A stretch of DNA of 64,000 nucleotides, taken from the NCBI RefSeq assembly GCF_023074075.1, contig NZ_JADPKT010000053.1, forward strand, positions 62,001 through 126,000, given 5' to 3'. The position numbers were made by a program, and so were the translations under genes. Source of the DNA: Bradyrhizobium sp. 138 (lineage in GTDB: Bacteria > Pseudomonadota > Alphaproteobacteria > Rhizobiales > Xanthobacteraceae). The notes beneath the pieces were generated by a model. The model made no database searches. It was not told where the DNA came from and saw only the letters and a program-made list of their open reading frames with translations. The number at the start of each line of letters is the position of its first letter. Position 1 is the first letter of the stretch. Positions 1 through 8,016 of this stretch are shown here, one piece after another.

Positions 1-780
1 GAAGAAGCCGACCCAGAACGAGATGTCGAAGCCGGGATAGCCTGCTTCCGCAACGGTCGGCACATCGGGCAGCGCCGGCAGCCGTTCGGCCGACGACACC
101 GCGAGCGCGCGCAGCTTGCCGGCCTTGACCAGCGGCACGGCGGAGAGCGGATCGAACACCGCCAGCACCTCCTGCGCGAGAATGCCGACCTCGGCGGCCG
201 AACCGCCGCGATAAGGCACGTGGATCAGCTTGATGCCGGCCTTCTGGCTGAGCAGCTCCATGGCGAGATGGGCGAGGTTGCCGTTGCCGCCCGAGCCGTA
301 AGGCAGTGCGCCGGGTGCGGCCTTTGCGGCTGCGACGAGATCGGCCACGGTCTTGACGTTGGCCGTCTTGGGATTCTCCGGATTGACCACGAGCACGAGC
401 GGTGCCGACACGACGGTGGTGAGCGGCGCGAAGTCGCCTTGCGGGTCGTAGCGGATATCCCTGAACAGCGTCTTGTTGAGCGTGATCGTGGACGAGTTGC
501 AGGCGAGCATCGTATAGCCGTCGCCTTCCGCACGCGCGACGCCCTCCGCGGCGATCATGCCGTTGGCGCCGGCGCGGTTCTCGACCACGAAGGGCTGCCC
601 GAGCTTGCTGCCTAAGCGGTCGCCGATGATGCGTGCGACGACATCGACCGGACCGCCCGCGCTGAAGCCGACCATGACCTTGACCGGCCGCACCGGATAT
701 TTCTGCGCCACGGCCTCTGTCGACAGTGCAGAGGCACACAATCCGGCGATGACTGCCAGCAGGCGGGCGGTTCGTTGCAT
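1..780 (-). CDS. Tripartite tricarboxylate transporter (Bug/TctC family) substrate-binding protein, C-terminus cut by window
   Basis: The first 260 residues are visible; the end lies beyond base 1. An N-terminal signal peptide (about 26 residues, ending in EAVA-QKYPVRPVKV) precedes the hallmark Bug-family start with GFSAGGPVDVVAR and later GGNGNLAHLAMELL and IHVPYRGGSAA, which form the carboxylate-binding loops. Such proteins capture organic acids in the periplasm, either for a TctAB permease or as orphan receptors; no TctA/TctB partner is visible here. The start is supported by GGGGAGAG eight bases upstream of the ATG. The ligand cannot be predicted. Family confidence is high. Confidence 0.93.
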   Translation of the reverse strand, partial: MQRTARLLAVIAGLCASALSTEAVAQKYPVRPVKVMVGFSAGGPVDVVARIIGDRLGSKLGQPFVVENRAGANGMIAAEGVARAEGDGYTMLACNSSTITLNKTLFRDIRYDPQGDFAPLTTVVSAPLVLVVNPENPKTANVKTVADLVAAAKAAPGALPYGSGGNGNLAHLAMELLSQKAGIKLIHVPYRGGSAAEVGILAQEVLAVFDPLSAVPLVKAGKLRALAVSSAERLPALPDVPTVAEAGYPGFDISFWVGFF

Positions 781-1026
781 TGGTTCTCTCCCCAGACTTC
801 ACGGCGCCGCTTGTGCAGGCTTGTTGGTGCGACGCATCCGAGGATCATGAATAGTGGCCGCGCTGGATTTCGCAATCGCGTTTCCGCGCCGGCATTCCGC
901 CGCACGGCAGGCGCGCGCCGCCTCCAAACAAAAAATGCGAAAACAACCCCATGCACAGTAGACGGCCCCTGTCGGAACAAGGACTTAACGGGAGGCAACA
1001 TTCTTTCGGATGTTGCGAAATCGATT

Positions 1027-1056
1027 TTGACTCGTCGGGCAAAACAGGGGCATACT
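1027..1056 (+). promoter_or_regulatory. Possible sigma-70-like promoter
   Basis: Within the 450-base gap before the 1234 gene there is TTGACT, an 18-base spacer and CATACT, pointing toward that gene. This is a match by eye only. Nothing else was recognised between 781 and 1233. Confidence 0.3.
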
Positions 1057-1233
1057 GGCATCATCGCGATCTGCGTGAGCAAACGGCTTCCACAGCCATG
1101 TGTGCCTCGCTTCGATCGCGCACAAGCCCTGCATCGACATCTGAAAACACAACCGCCGCACGGCAACTGCGCGGGTCGGCTTCGCACCAGCGGGCCTGCT
1201 CGCGCGTGCCGTCGACCCAAAGGACATATCGAC

Positions 1234-1887
1234 ATGACAACAGCCATGACACGCAACAGCACGACTCCCGTCCCCAGGTACGGCAGCAGGCCCACCCCGC
1301 GGGTCAAGCTCACCGGACAACGAATCGCAATTCAGCATCCGGACGCGGAGACCGGCGAACGCCTGATGGCCGAGGCGCTCGGTGCCGTCGACAGCGACGC
1401 GCTGCATGGCATCCTGAAGCAATTGATGAAAGCCAGCGTGATCCTGCAGGAGCCCGATGAGGCCAATCTCGCTTTCATGATCTCGATGATGAAGAGCATC
1501 GCGCCACGGGATTCCCTCGAAGCCATGCTGACGGCGCAGATGGTGTCCGTCCACGTCGCGACTATGCGCTTTGCCTGCCGCCTCGCCTTTGCGGAAGGCA
1601 TCCCGCAGCAAGAAGGCATTTCCCGCGCATTGACCCGGCTGGCCCGCACCTTCGCGGCCCAGATGGAGGCTCTCAACCGCCACCGCGGCAACGGTGAGCG
1701 CCCGATCACGGTGCAGAACCTGTCGGTGCAGGACGGCGGCAGTGCGATCGTGGGGAACGTCGCACAGCATGCGCATCTGACGGTTGCCGAGCCGGGCACC
1801 GCGATAGACGCAGGACTGGTCCCGTCGCGCGAAGCCGGCGAATCCAAGCACGACCGGGCCGAAGCGACGACAGGCGCCACCGCATGA
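1234..1887 (+). CDS. Conserved hypothetical protein of a small phage-associated-looking gene pair
   Basis: 217 residues, function unknown. The central part (residues about 60-150) is helical and contains MLTAQMVSVHVATMRFACRL followed by an RAFAAQMEAL-type stretch and a C-terminal SVQDGGSAIVGNV segment. I associate this layout with short rhizobial proteins that often sit near prophage remnants (recalled, not searched). The reading frame is open far upstream to 775, but the ATG at 1234 has AAGGA ten bases before it and begins the conserved part. Its stop overlaps the next gene's start in ATGA, so the two are probably translationally coupled. Confidence 0.7.
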   Translation: MTTAMTRNSTTPVPRYGSRPTPRVKLTGQRIAIQHPDAETGERLMAEALGAVDSDALHGILKQLMKASVILQEPDEANLAFMISMMKSIAPRDSLEAMLTAQMVSVHVATMRFACRLAFAEGIPQQEGISRALTRLARTFAAQMEALNRHRGNGERPITVQNLSVQDGGSAIVGNVAQHAHLTVAEPGTAIDAGLVPSREAGESKHDRAEATTGATA

Positions 1888-2186
1888 GTGCCGATCACAT
1901 CCGCAACACGAGCGCGATGTCAGCAAGCCCGCGCTGCGGCGCCGGCACGCGCGGCGGCCTCGCCTGCCGCGCGCCGGCCGTGCGCGGCAAGCGCCGCTGC
2001 CGCATGCATGGCGGCGCCGCGGGATCGGGCGCGCCGCGGAGAAACCGCAATGCGCGCAAGCATGGCGCCTTCACACGGGAGCGGATCGCGGAGCGAAGGG
2101 CGATCCGGACGCTGCTCGGCGAGGCGGAAAAGCTGCTGGCGGAACTGGCGTCAGACAGCCTGCCGGCGAAGGGGCAATCTAGTTAG
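1884..2186 (+). CDS. HGG-motif small basic protein
   Basis: 100 residues, strongly basic. It has three Cys-containing spots (RCGAGTRGG, LACRAPA, RRCRMHGG) and then HGGAAGSGAPRRNRNARKHG, a motif I know from short proteins beside terminase or prophage genes in alphaproteobacteria. The Cys/His spacing could bind a metal (inference). It overlaps the preceding gene by four bases (ATGA). No terminase, portal or integrase gene is nearby, so the pair is either a phage remnant or a domesticated module. Confidence 0.7.
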   Translation: MSADHIRNTSAMSASPRCGAGTRGGLACRAPAVRGKRRCRMHGGAAGSGAPRRNRNARKHGAFTRERIAERRAIRTLLGEAEKLLAELASDSLPAKGQSS

Positions 2187-2347
2187 ACAAAGCGTGGATG
2201 TTCCGTCAGATGCGTTGTCGCTCTCGAGCATCGCGCCTTCGGGCCCGACATCATTGCTCCATGAATTTTCCACTTTCCGTGACACGCTCCTGGTGGAACG
2301 TCCGTCTGCGCTTTGTGTTGGCCGCCTATCAGCGATGGAGATTTGCC

Positions 2348-2788
2348 ATGAGAGTCAGCGACGCAATGACACCCGACGTGCAGCTGTGCACTCCCCAGGA
2401 CAGCATCAAGGAGGCGGCCGAGGCCATGGCCGCGCTCAATGTCGGACTGTTGCCGGTGGCCGAGAACGATCGCCTGGTCGGAATGATCTCGGACCGCGAT
2501 ATCGCCACGCGGGGGATAGCAATGGGCCTGGGGCCTGATTCCTCGGTCCGTGACGTCATGACGGCAGATGTCAAATACTGCTTCGAGGACCAGGACATCG
2601 ATGAGGTCACCCGCAACATGGCCGACATCCAGGTGCGGCGGCTGCCGGTGCTCAATCGCGACAAGCGGCTGGTCGGCATCATCGCGCTCGGCGACGTCGC
2701 CGTGTGCAGGCCCGGCGATGGTGCCGCGACGGCGCTGCACGGAATTTCGCAGGCTGGCGGGCAACACGCGGGCGGCATCACCGGCTGA
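2348..2788 (+). CDS. Tandem CBS-domain protein
   Basis: 146 residues made almost entirely of two CBS motifs: residues about 1-58 (MTPDVQLCTPQDSI ... RLVGMISDRDIATR) and 70-125 (VMTADVKYCFEDQDI ... RLVGIIALGDVA). Such stand-alone pairs bind adenosine nucleotides and act as energy or redox sensors; the partner is unknown. GGAG seven bases before the ATG sets the start; an in-frame opening further upstream (2198) lacks such a site. The C-terminal 20 residues are Gly/Ala-rich and likely disordered. Confidence 0.9.
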   Translation: MRVSDAMTPDVQLCTPQDSIKEAAEAMAALNVGLLPVAENDRLVGMISDRDIATRGIAMGLGPDSSVRDVMTADVKYCFEDQDIDEVTRNMADIQVRRLPVLNRDKRLVGIIALGDVAVCRPGDGAATALHGISQAGGQHAGGITG

Positions 2789-3000
2789 AGCAGCGTTCCA
2801 ACACAGACGCCGTGCGGCAGCGCAAGGGCCGCACGGCAGTTGCTGCTGCACAGGGAGGCGTATCGCGATCGCGCGCGCCACGTTCCGTGAAATTTCCATG
2901 CCCCCTGGGAGCGCAGCAGCGGTCCGGATCGAGATGATCGCGGTACGTGGAACTTCCCGCGCCGGCATCACTTTGAAGTCGGCAAACGGAAGAATTCGCC

Positions 3001-4533
3001 ATGACCGCAGAAACGGAGCTGAAATTCCGCGTCGCGCCGCGCAAGCTGTCGTCAGTGTTGCGGAGCGGCGGCTCGAGCGGGCGGCGCCGCGCTCCGTCTG
3101 AGCAGTCGCTGGTGTCGACCTACTACGATACGAGCAAGCACAAGTTCAGGCGCCATGGCCTGACACTGCGTGTCCGCAAGATCGAGGGCCGTTACGTGCA
3201 AACCGTGAAAGCAGGCGGCACGGGCGGCCTGACGCGCGGCGAGTGGGAGCACGAGATTTCCGATGCAAGCCCCGACCTGGACAAAGCGAGGCACACGCCG
3301 CTGCGGGATCTTGCAGGCGGAAAGCTTCCCCGCAAGCTGAGGCCGCTGTTCCAGACCGACATTCATCGCATGGCGCAGGGGCGGCGCGTCCGAAACAGCC
3401 GGATCGAACTTGCGGTCGACCGTGGCCGCATCAGCGCCGGGCGGAAGTCACGCGCCGTTGCCGAGCTGGAGCTGGAACTGAAGTCCGGACATGTCGCGGA
3501 CCTGTTCCGCCTCGCCCGCGATCTCGAACGCAGAACGGGTGCAGAGCTCGACCTGCGCTCGAAGGCCGAACGAGGCTACCAGCTCGTCGCGGCAAGCGGT
3601 GGCGGTGCGCAGCATGCCGAGCCAATCGCGCTGAAGGCTGAGCTCCCGCCGCGCGAGGCCTTCCGCACGATCGCGCATTCGACACTGCGTCAGATCACGG
3701 CGAACGCCGACCCTGTGCGCGACATGGACGCCGAGGGTGTCCATCAGATGCGCGTCGGCCTGCGGCGATTGCGCGCGGCCATATCGCTGTTCGCCGACGT
3801 CCTGCCGCGGGCGAGCACCGCGCGGATCAAGACCGAGCTGAAATGGCTCACGGGGGAACTGGCGCCGGCGCGTGAAATCGACGTATTCCTGACGGAGAGC
3901 ATCAGGCCGATCACCGAGCACGGCGTGCCGAGACGCGGCGCCCGCGCGATCCGCAAGAGGTTCTCAGGGCAACGACAGGCGGCGTTCAGCCGTGCACGCG
4001 ACGCAATCATGTCGGCCCGATACCGCCGCCTGCTGATCGACGTGATCGCGTGGATTGAAGCCGGGCGGCCTCACGTCAATGATGGTCGCAACGAGGATCG
4101 CTCGATCACCGCCTATGCCGCAAAGGTGCTCGATCGGCGCATCCGCAAGGCGCGCAAGCAGGGCAAGCGACTGAACGATCTCGAGCCGATGCAGCGCCAC
4201 AAGCTGCGGATCAGGATCAAGAAGATTCGCTACGCCGTCGACTTCTTCGAGAGCCTCTACGGCCGTCGCGGCCAGAAGGAGCTTGCGGACCTCTCCGACC
4301 GGCTGAAGCAGATCCAATCCGCGCTGGGATCGCTGAACGACTTCATGGCGCACCGCGAGCTGGCAACGGAGGCAGCGCTGACGGCGCCGCCTGCGCACCG
4401 CCGCGCCCAAGCCTTCGCATCGGGGGTCATCGTCGGCCAGGAGCGCGAGGCGGCCGACGGCCTGGTGAAGGAGGCAGCAAAGCAGCTGCATCGGTTACAC
4501 CGGCTGCGCGCGGTGCCGAATGAGAGAGCGTAG
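3001..4533 (+). CDS. CYTH and CHAD domain protein (inorganic triphosphatase/polyphosphate-binding type)
   Basis: 510 residues. The N-terminal CYTH domain (about 1-200) opens with the ExExK signature (E4, E6, K8) and carries the basic and acidic tunnel residues expected for triphosphate and metal binding. The C-terminal CHAD domain (about 215-500) starts at VHQMRVGLRRLRAAI and is rich in conserved His and Arg helices that bind polyphosphate. Members hydrolyse inorganic triphosphate or bind to polyP granules. It ends ten bases before the avidin-like gene, so the two may be cotranscribed. Family assignment is firm; the exact substrate is not. Confidence 0.93.
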   Translation: MTAETELKFRVAPRKLSSVLRSGGSSGRRRAPSEQSLVSTYYDTSKHKFRRHGLTLRVRKIEGRYVQTVKAGGTGGLTRGEWEHEISDASPDLDKARHTPLRDLAGGKLPRKLRPLFQTDIHRMAQGRRVRNSRIELAVDRGRISAGRKSRAVAELELELKSGHVADLFRLARDLERRTGAELDLRSKAERGYQLVAASGGGAQHAEPIALKAELPPREAFRTIAHSTLRQITANADPVRDMDAEGVHQMRVGLRRLRAAISLFADVLPRASTARIKTELKWLTGELAPAREIDVFLTESIRPITEHGVPRRGARAIRKRFSGQRQAAFSRARDAIMSARYRRLLIDVIAWIEAGRPHVNDGRNEDRSITAYAAKVLDRRIRKARKQGKRLNDLEPMQRHKLRIRIKKIRYAVDFFESLYGRRGQKELADLSDRLKQIQSALGSLNDFMAHRELATEAALTAPPAHRRAQAFASGVIVGQEREAADGLVKEAAKQLHRLHRLRAVPNERA

Positions 4534-4543
4534 GAGAAGCGGC

Positions 4544-4945
4544 ATGAAAACCGACATGACCTGGGTCGGCAACTGGCGGAATCAATTCGGCTCAATCTTG
4601 CGCATCACCGACGATGCCAACGGCCGCATCGAGGGCAATTTCGAGACCGCACTCGAGGACAGCGGCTTTTACGGGCAAGCGGTGCCGATCACCGGCTTTC
4701 ACCAAGGCAATTGCATTGCCCTCGTCGCGGTGGGCGCCTCCGCGACGGGCGACAGGGCCGTCTCCTATACCGGATTGCTGCGTGACGGAAAAATGCAAAC
4801 CGCATGGTTCGTGATCGCAGACCAGGCGCTGAGCGCGTTCAGGGAGGGCGAGCCGGCAAAGCTGAAGCCGGTGAACTGGTGGCGCGCCGTGACGATGAAC
4901 GTGGATACGTTCGAACGGATCTCAAGCGGTGCTACCCGTACCTGA
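4544..4945 (+). CDS. Avidin/streptavidin-family protein, leaderless and divergent
   Basis: 133 residues. The avidin beta-barrel pattern is evident: WVGNWRNQFGSILRI near the N-terminus (streptavidin N23 and S27 equivalents kept), GNFETAL (Y43 to F), VSYTGLLRDGKMQTAW (W92 to Y, W108 kept), and WWRAVTMNVDTFERI (W120 and D128 kept). The position matching streptavidin W79 appears to be Val. There is no signal peptide, unlike streptavidin. GGAG seven bases before the ATG at 4544 fixes the start. It follows the CYTH-CHAD gene by ten bases. Biotin binding is possible but the altered pocket suggests weaker binding or another ligand (inference). Confidence 0.85.
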   Translation: MKTDMTWVGNWRNQFGSILRITDDANGRIEGNFETALEDSGFYGQAVPITGFHQGNCIALVAVGASATGDRAVSYTGLLRDGKMQTAWFVIADQALSAFREGEPAKLKPVNWWRAVTMNVDTFERISSGATRT

Positions 4946-4971
4946 TCTTTCACGCAGTGATCCGGAGAAGT

Positions 4972-5012
4972 CACATTCCGGAATGACGGCGTCCCGCTGC
5001 CGCCATTGGCGC
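4972..5012. repeat. 41-bp direct repeat, left copy
   Basis: Matches 6649-6689 at 36 of 41 positions in the same orientation, including an identical 17-base run GCTGCCGCCATTGGCGC. The two copies bracket the TAXI receptor gene. Confidence 0.75.
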
Positions 5013-5056
5013 GCGGCCGTCGCGGAGATCGACAGCGGCAGCGTCAGATGATCGCC

Positions 5057-6565
5057 TCATCCGCGCGGCGCGGTCGCCGCGCCTCGAACGGGCTCGAAGT
5101 TGGCGCGCTGCAACGCGGCTCGTCGCTCCGCGATAGCATTGCTCAACAACCCGAGCACCAGACCAAGTGCCGCGAGTTCGTCTTGCTCGATAGCGCCGTC
5201 ATCGTAGCATTCGAGCGTTTCACCTATGATGGCGTCGGCCTCGCCCTGCAAAACCAGAAGCTCCTGGTTCGATCCCGCGGTGCGCGCACTGGAAACCATG
5301 GCCAGGATTCTCTTGCGGTGGCTATTGGTTTCCTCTCTTTCGTCGCGGTTCAAATAGCGACGCAACCAGGCGGCGGCCGAGCCGATCCCGGAGAGAAGCA
5401 GCAGCCCGAACCAGAAGTAATCGCCGTACCGATCGAGGAAGGTTCGTTCGTTGCCGTCGATCACAGCCGCCGCTCCACGATGGACCGGCAGTTCGGCGTC
5501 CTTATCGACGTCCGGCTTGGTAATGTGCGCAGCCCCCGGCACCTGCCTCGCAATCGCCTGGCGAACGACAAAGAGCTGGCGGAAAAAGGCGGCCACCGTC
5601 GGTTCAGGCAGGGACTTTCTCGCTACGATGAGATGGCTGACGCTGATTGTTTCAACCTTGTCACCCGGCCAAGCCGGATCCGCATTGAAGACACTGGGTG
5701 GAATTTCCTCCGCTTCATACCGGGGGTGCTTCAGGGCGATCGCTTCCGATGTCTCGATGGCGAGAAACTTCGGCGCACCGCGCACCCGCGCCGTTGCAGC
5801 CACGGCATCGGATGTGATTTTGCTGTCGAGCGGCCCGACCGCCATGAACGCATCGATGGTGGGGTCCCGCGCCAACTCCTCAGTCTGGTCCGTGCCAAAA
5901 TGTGTCACGACGACCTTGTCCGCCTCCACTCCGGCGGCACTGAGGATGACGCGTAGCAATGCAGCGTTGGCCGGGGTCCGGCCGATCACGCCAACGCGGC
6001 GCCCCGCGAGATCGGCGACCTCCTTGATTCTCGGGAAGGACTTTCTTTTCGAGCTTTTGCCGACGGGTCCAGACGGAGCCCACAGCACGACGAAGTTCTT
6101 GCGTACGACGGCGACGGTCTGCGCCTCCGCAGGCATGTCCAGATCGCCGCGGCCGACGGCGAGGTCGGCCTTGCCAGCCCCAAGCAGAGCAAGAGACTCC
6201 ACCGCTCCATCAGTCTTGATCGGGAGCAGCCTGACAGTCCGACTTTCGCCGCCGAAGGCATCGGCCATTGCCTGAATGACTTTGTAGTCGTCGCTGCCCG
6301 GTGGTCCAACGGCGATCCGGAGGATGTCCGGCCGCAACGCATAATAAAGTGCGCCCGCCGCGGCGCCAAAGACAAGGAATCCCACGACGAGAACCAGGAG
6401 CAAAAAATTACTCCTCCTCCGCTCGCGACGGGCCGCCTCGCTGGTCGTCTGACCTGTACTCTCGGACGAAGACATTGGCGCCGCTGGCCGCAGATGAAGG
6501 CGCTTCCCGCTTGGCAGGATGCCAGGTTTTCCCGGGTATAACGTCTGGCGGTCGTCCTGGTTCAT
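5057..6565 (-). CDS. Membrane-anchored TAXI-family TRAP-type solute receptor
   Basis: About 502 residues. A TM helix follows the N-terminal tail (FLLLVLVVGFLVFGAAAGAL); a periplasmic TAXI binding fold follows (LRIAVGPPGSDDYKVIQAMA ... ADLAVGRGDLDMP ... GRRVGVIGRTPANAALLR), then a second TM helix (YFWFGLLLLSGIGSAAAWL) and a cytoplasmic helical tail of about 110 residues. Ordinary TAXI receptors are soluble periplasmic proteins, so the double anchor suggests a sensor or permease-independent role. No TRAP permease gene is adjacent. Three starts are possible (TTG 6634, ATG 6565, ATG 6475); 6565 has GGGG before it. The gene lies between 41-bp direct repeats. Confidence 0.85.
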   Translation of the reverse strand: MNQDDRQTLYPGKPGILPSGKRLHLRPAAPMSSSESTGQTTSEAARRERRRSNFLLLVLVVGFLVFGAAAGALYYALRPDILRIAVGPPGSDDYKVIQAMADAFGGESRTVRLLPIKTDGAVESLALLGAGKADLAVGRGDLDMPAEAQTVAVVRKNFVVLWAPSGPVGKSSKRKSFPRIKEVADLAGRRVGVIGRTPANAALLRVILSAAGVEADKVVVTHFGTDQTEELARDPTIDAFMAVGPLDSKITSDAVAATARVRGAPKFLAIETSEAIALKHPRYEAEEIPPSVFNADPAWPGDKVETISVSHLIVARKSLPEPTVAAFFRQLFVVRQAIARQVPGAAHITKPDVDKDAELPVHRGAAAVIDGNERTFLDRYGDYFWFGLLLLSGIGSAAAWLRRYLNRDEREETNSHRKRILAMVSSARTAGSNQELLVLQGEADAIIGETLECYDDGAIEQDELAALGLVLGLLSNAIAERRAALQRANFEPVRGAATAPRG

Positions 6566-6648
6566 GACCGGCCCCTGAGGCCCGCAATATTGCCTGCCAG
6601 GCGCGTCGCCATGACGGTCAGAGGCACTTGGCAAAGGCCGGCTGAAGC

Positions 6649-6689
6649 CACAATCCGGAATGAGGGGGGCGCGCTGCCGCCATTGGCGC
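6649..6689. repeat. 41-bp direct repeat, right copy
   Basis: Partner of 4972-5012. The intervening 1.64 kb is essentially one gene, the TAXI-type receptor. Confidence 0.75.
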
Positions 6690-6741
6690 CCGCCTCGCCA
6701 TCATGTACGCCCATCCAAAATCATTTCGGGACGGGACGCCG

Positions 6742-7983
6742 ATGGCCACCACCGACGACGCGGGCACCGCCACCCGCACGCTGATCTTTGCACTCGTCGC
6801 ACTGGCCTGCGGCCACATGCTCTCCACCTTGCTGCGCACCATTCCCGCGGTCAGCCTCGACCTCATGGCGGCGGATTTCCACATCGAGCCGCAGGCCCTC
6901 GCCAGCCTCACGTCGATCTATCCTTTCGCCTTTGCCGCGGCGCAGATTCCGGTCGGTGCGGCGATGGACCGGTTTGGCGTGCGACCGGTATCGCTGAGCC
7001 TGCTGGCGGGGACCGTCTTCGGCGCGGTGGCGTCGGGCTTTGCCACGGGGCCTTCGAGCTTTGCAGTCGGGCAGTTCATGCTGGGGGTCGCCACCTCAGG
7101 TATGCTGATGTGCCCGATGACGCTGGCGGCCAAGCAATTGTCGGCAGGCCGCTTCGGGCTGTGGTCGGGCGCGATCCTCTCGGTCGGCAATATCGGCATG
7201 CTGCTGTCGTCGAGTCCGCTCGCCTTCGTGGTCGACGCTTACGGCTGGCGCACCGGGTTCTGGATGTCCGCCCTTGGCGGAATCGCGGTGGCACTCGCGG
7301 TGTTCGCGCTGGTGCCGAACCAGCCGGCCGAGCACAAGGACGAATCCTCGCCGCTGGCGCAGATGATCGAGGTGCTCAGGCTCGGCCTCTCGCGCCCCTT
7401 GCGCGGCCTGATCGCGCTGGCGCTGGTCTCGTTGGCAGCCCCGCTGGTGCTGCGCGGCCTGTGGGGCGGGCCGTGGCTGATGCAGGTCAAGGACCTGTCG
7501 CGGGTCGAGGCCGGCAACCAGCTCGGCGCGTTCACGCTGGCGATGATCATAGGTCCGCTTCTCATCGGCATGGTCGACCGCAGGCTCGGCCGCCGTCGCG
7601 ACCTGGTGGCAGCCTCGCATATGATTGGGGCGCTGCTATTGGCGCTGATGGCGCTTGGGGCGCCACATTATGCGGTCTCCCTGTTGTTCGGCATTTCCGT
7701 GATGCCGCCGCAATACGACCTCGTGCTGTTCGTGCTGATTGGTCTTGCGACCTCCGCCCAGCCGCTGCTGTTCGGCATGTCCCGCCAACTGGTCGACGCG
7801 CAAGTGGCGGGCAAGGCGCTTGCGGCCATGAACCTCGCCTTCTTTCTCGGCGCGGCGCTGATGCAGTCGGTGACCGGCGCGGTGGCGGCGCTCGCGGGAT
7901 TGCCGGCGGTGCTGCTGTTCATGGCTGCCATGCTGGCGTTCGGCGTGCTGATCTTCTTGGCTTACACCTCGCGGAGCCCATAG
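6742..7983 (+). CDS. MFS transporter
   Basis: 413 residues with about 12 hydrophobic helices, typical major facilitator length. The loop between helices 2 and 3 has PVGAAMDRFGVRPVSL, the usual MFS D-R-x-G signature, and the central loop carries DRRLGRRRD. Family members export drugs or import metabolites by proton coupling; the substrate is not predictable. The ATG at 6742 is preferred over 6703 because the extra residues are polar and it follows an ACGGGAC sequence. The next gene starts 34 bases downstream on the same strand, so the two could be an operon moving and hydrolysing a peptide-like compound (inference). Confidence 0.9.
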   Translation: MATTDDAGTATRTLIFALVALACGHMLSTLLRTIPAVSLDLMAADFHIEPQALASLTSIYPFAFAAAQIPVGAAMDRFGVRPVSLSLLAGTVFGAVASGFATGPSSFAVGQFMLGVATSGMLMCPMTLAAKQLSAGRFGLWSGAILSVGNIGMLLSSSPLAFVVDAYGWRTGFWMSALGGIAVALAVFALVPNQPAEHKDESSPLAQMIEVLRLGLSRPLRGLIALALVSLAAPLVLRGLWGGPWLMQVKDLSRVEAGNQLGAFTLAMIIGPLLIGMVDRRLGRRRDLVAASHMIGALLLALMALGAPHYAVSLLFGISVMPPQYDLVLFVLIGLATSAQPLLFGMSRQLVDAQVAGKALAAMNLAFFLGAALMQSVTGAVAALAGLPAVLLFMAAMLAFGVLIFLAYTSRSP

Positions 7984-8016
7984 GATGGCTTGCTCCGTTC
8001 GCCAAAGGAATCACTC

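Noticed and set aside
775..1233. Upstream extension of the 1234 gene to a start at 775
   Set aside because: Would overlap the start of the minus-strand binding protein and adds low-complexity Arg-rich residues; a ribosome site favours 1234.
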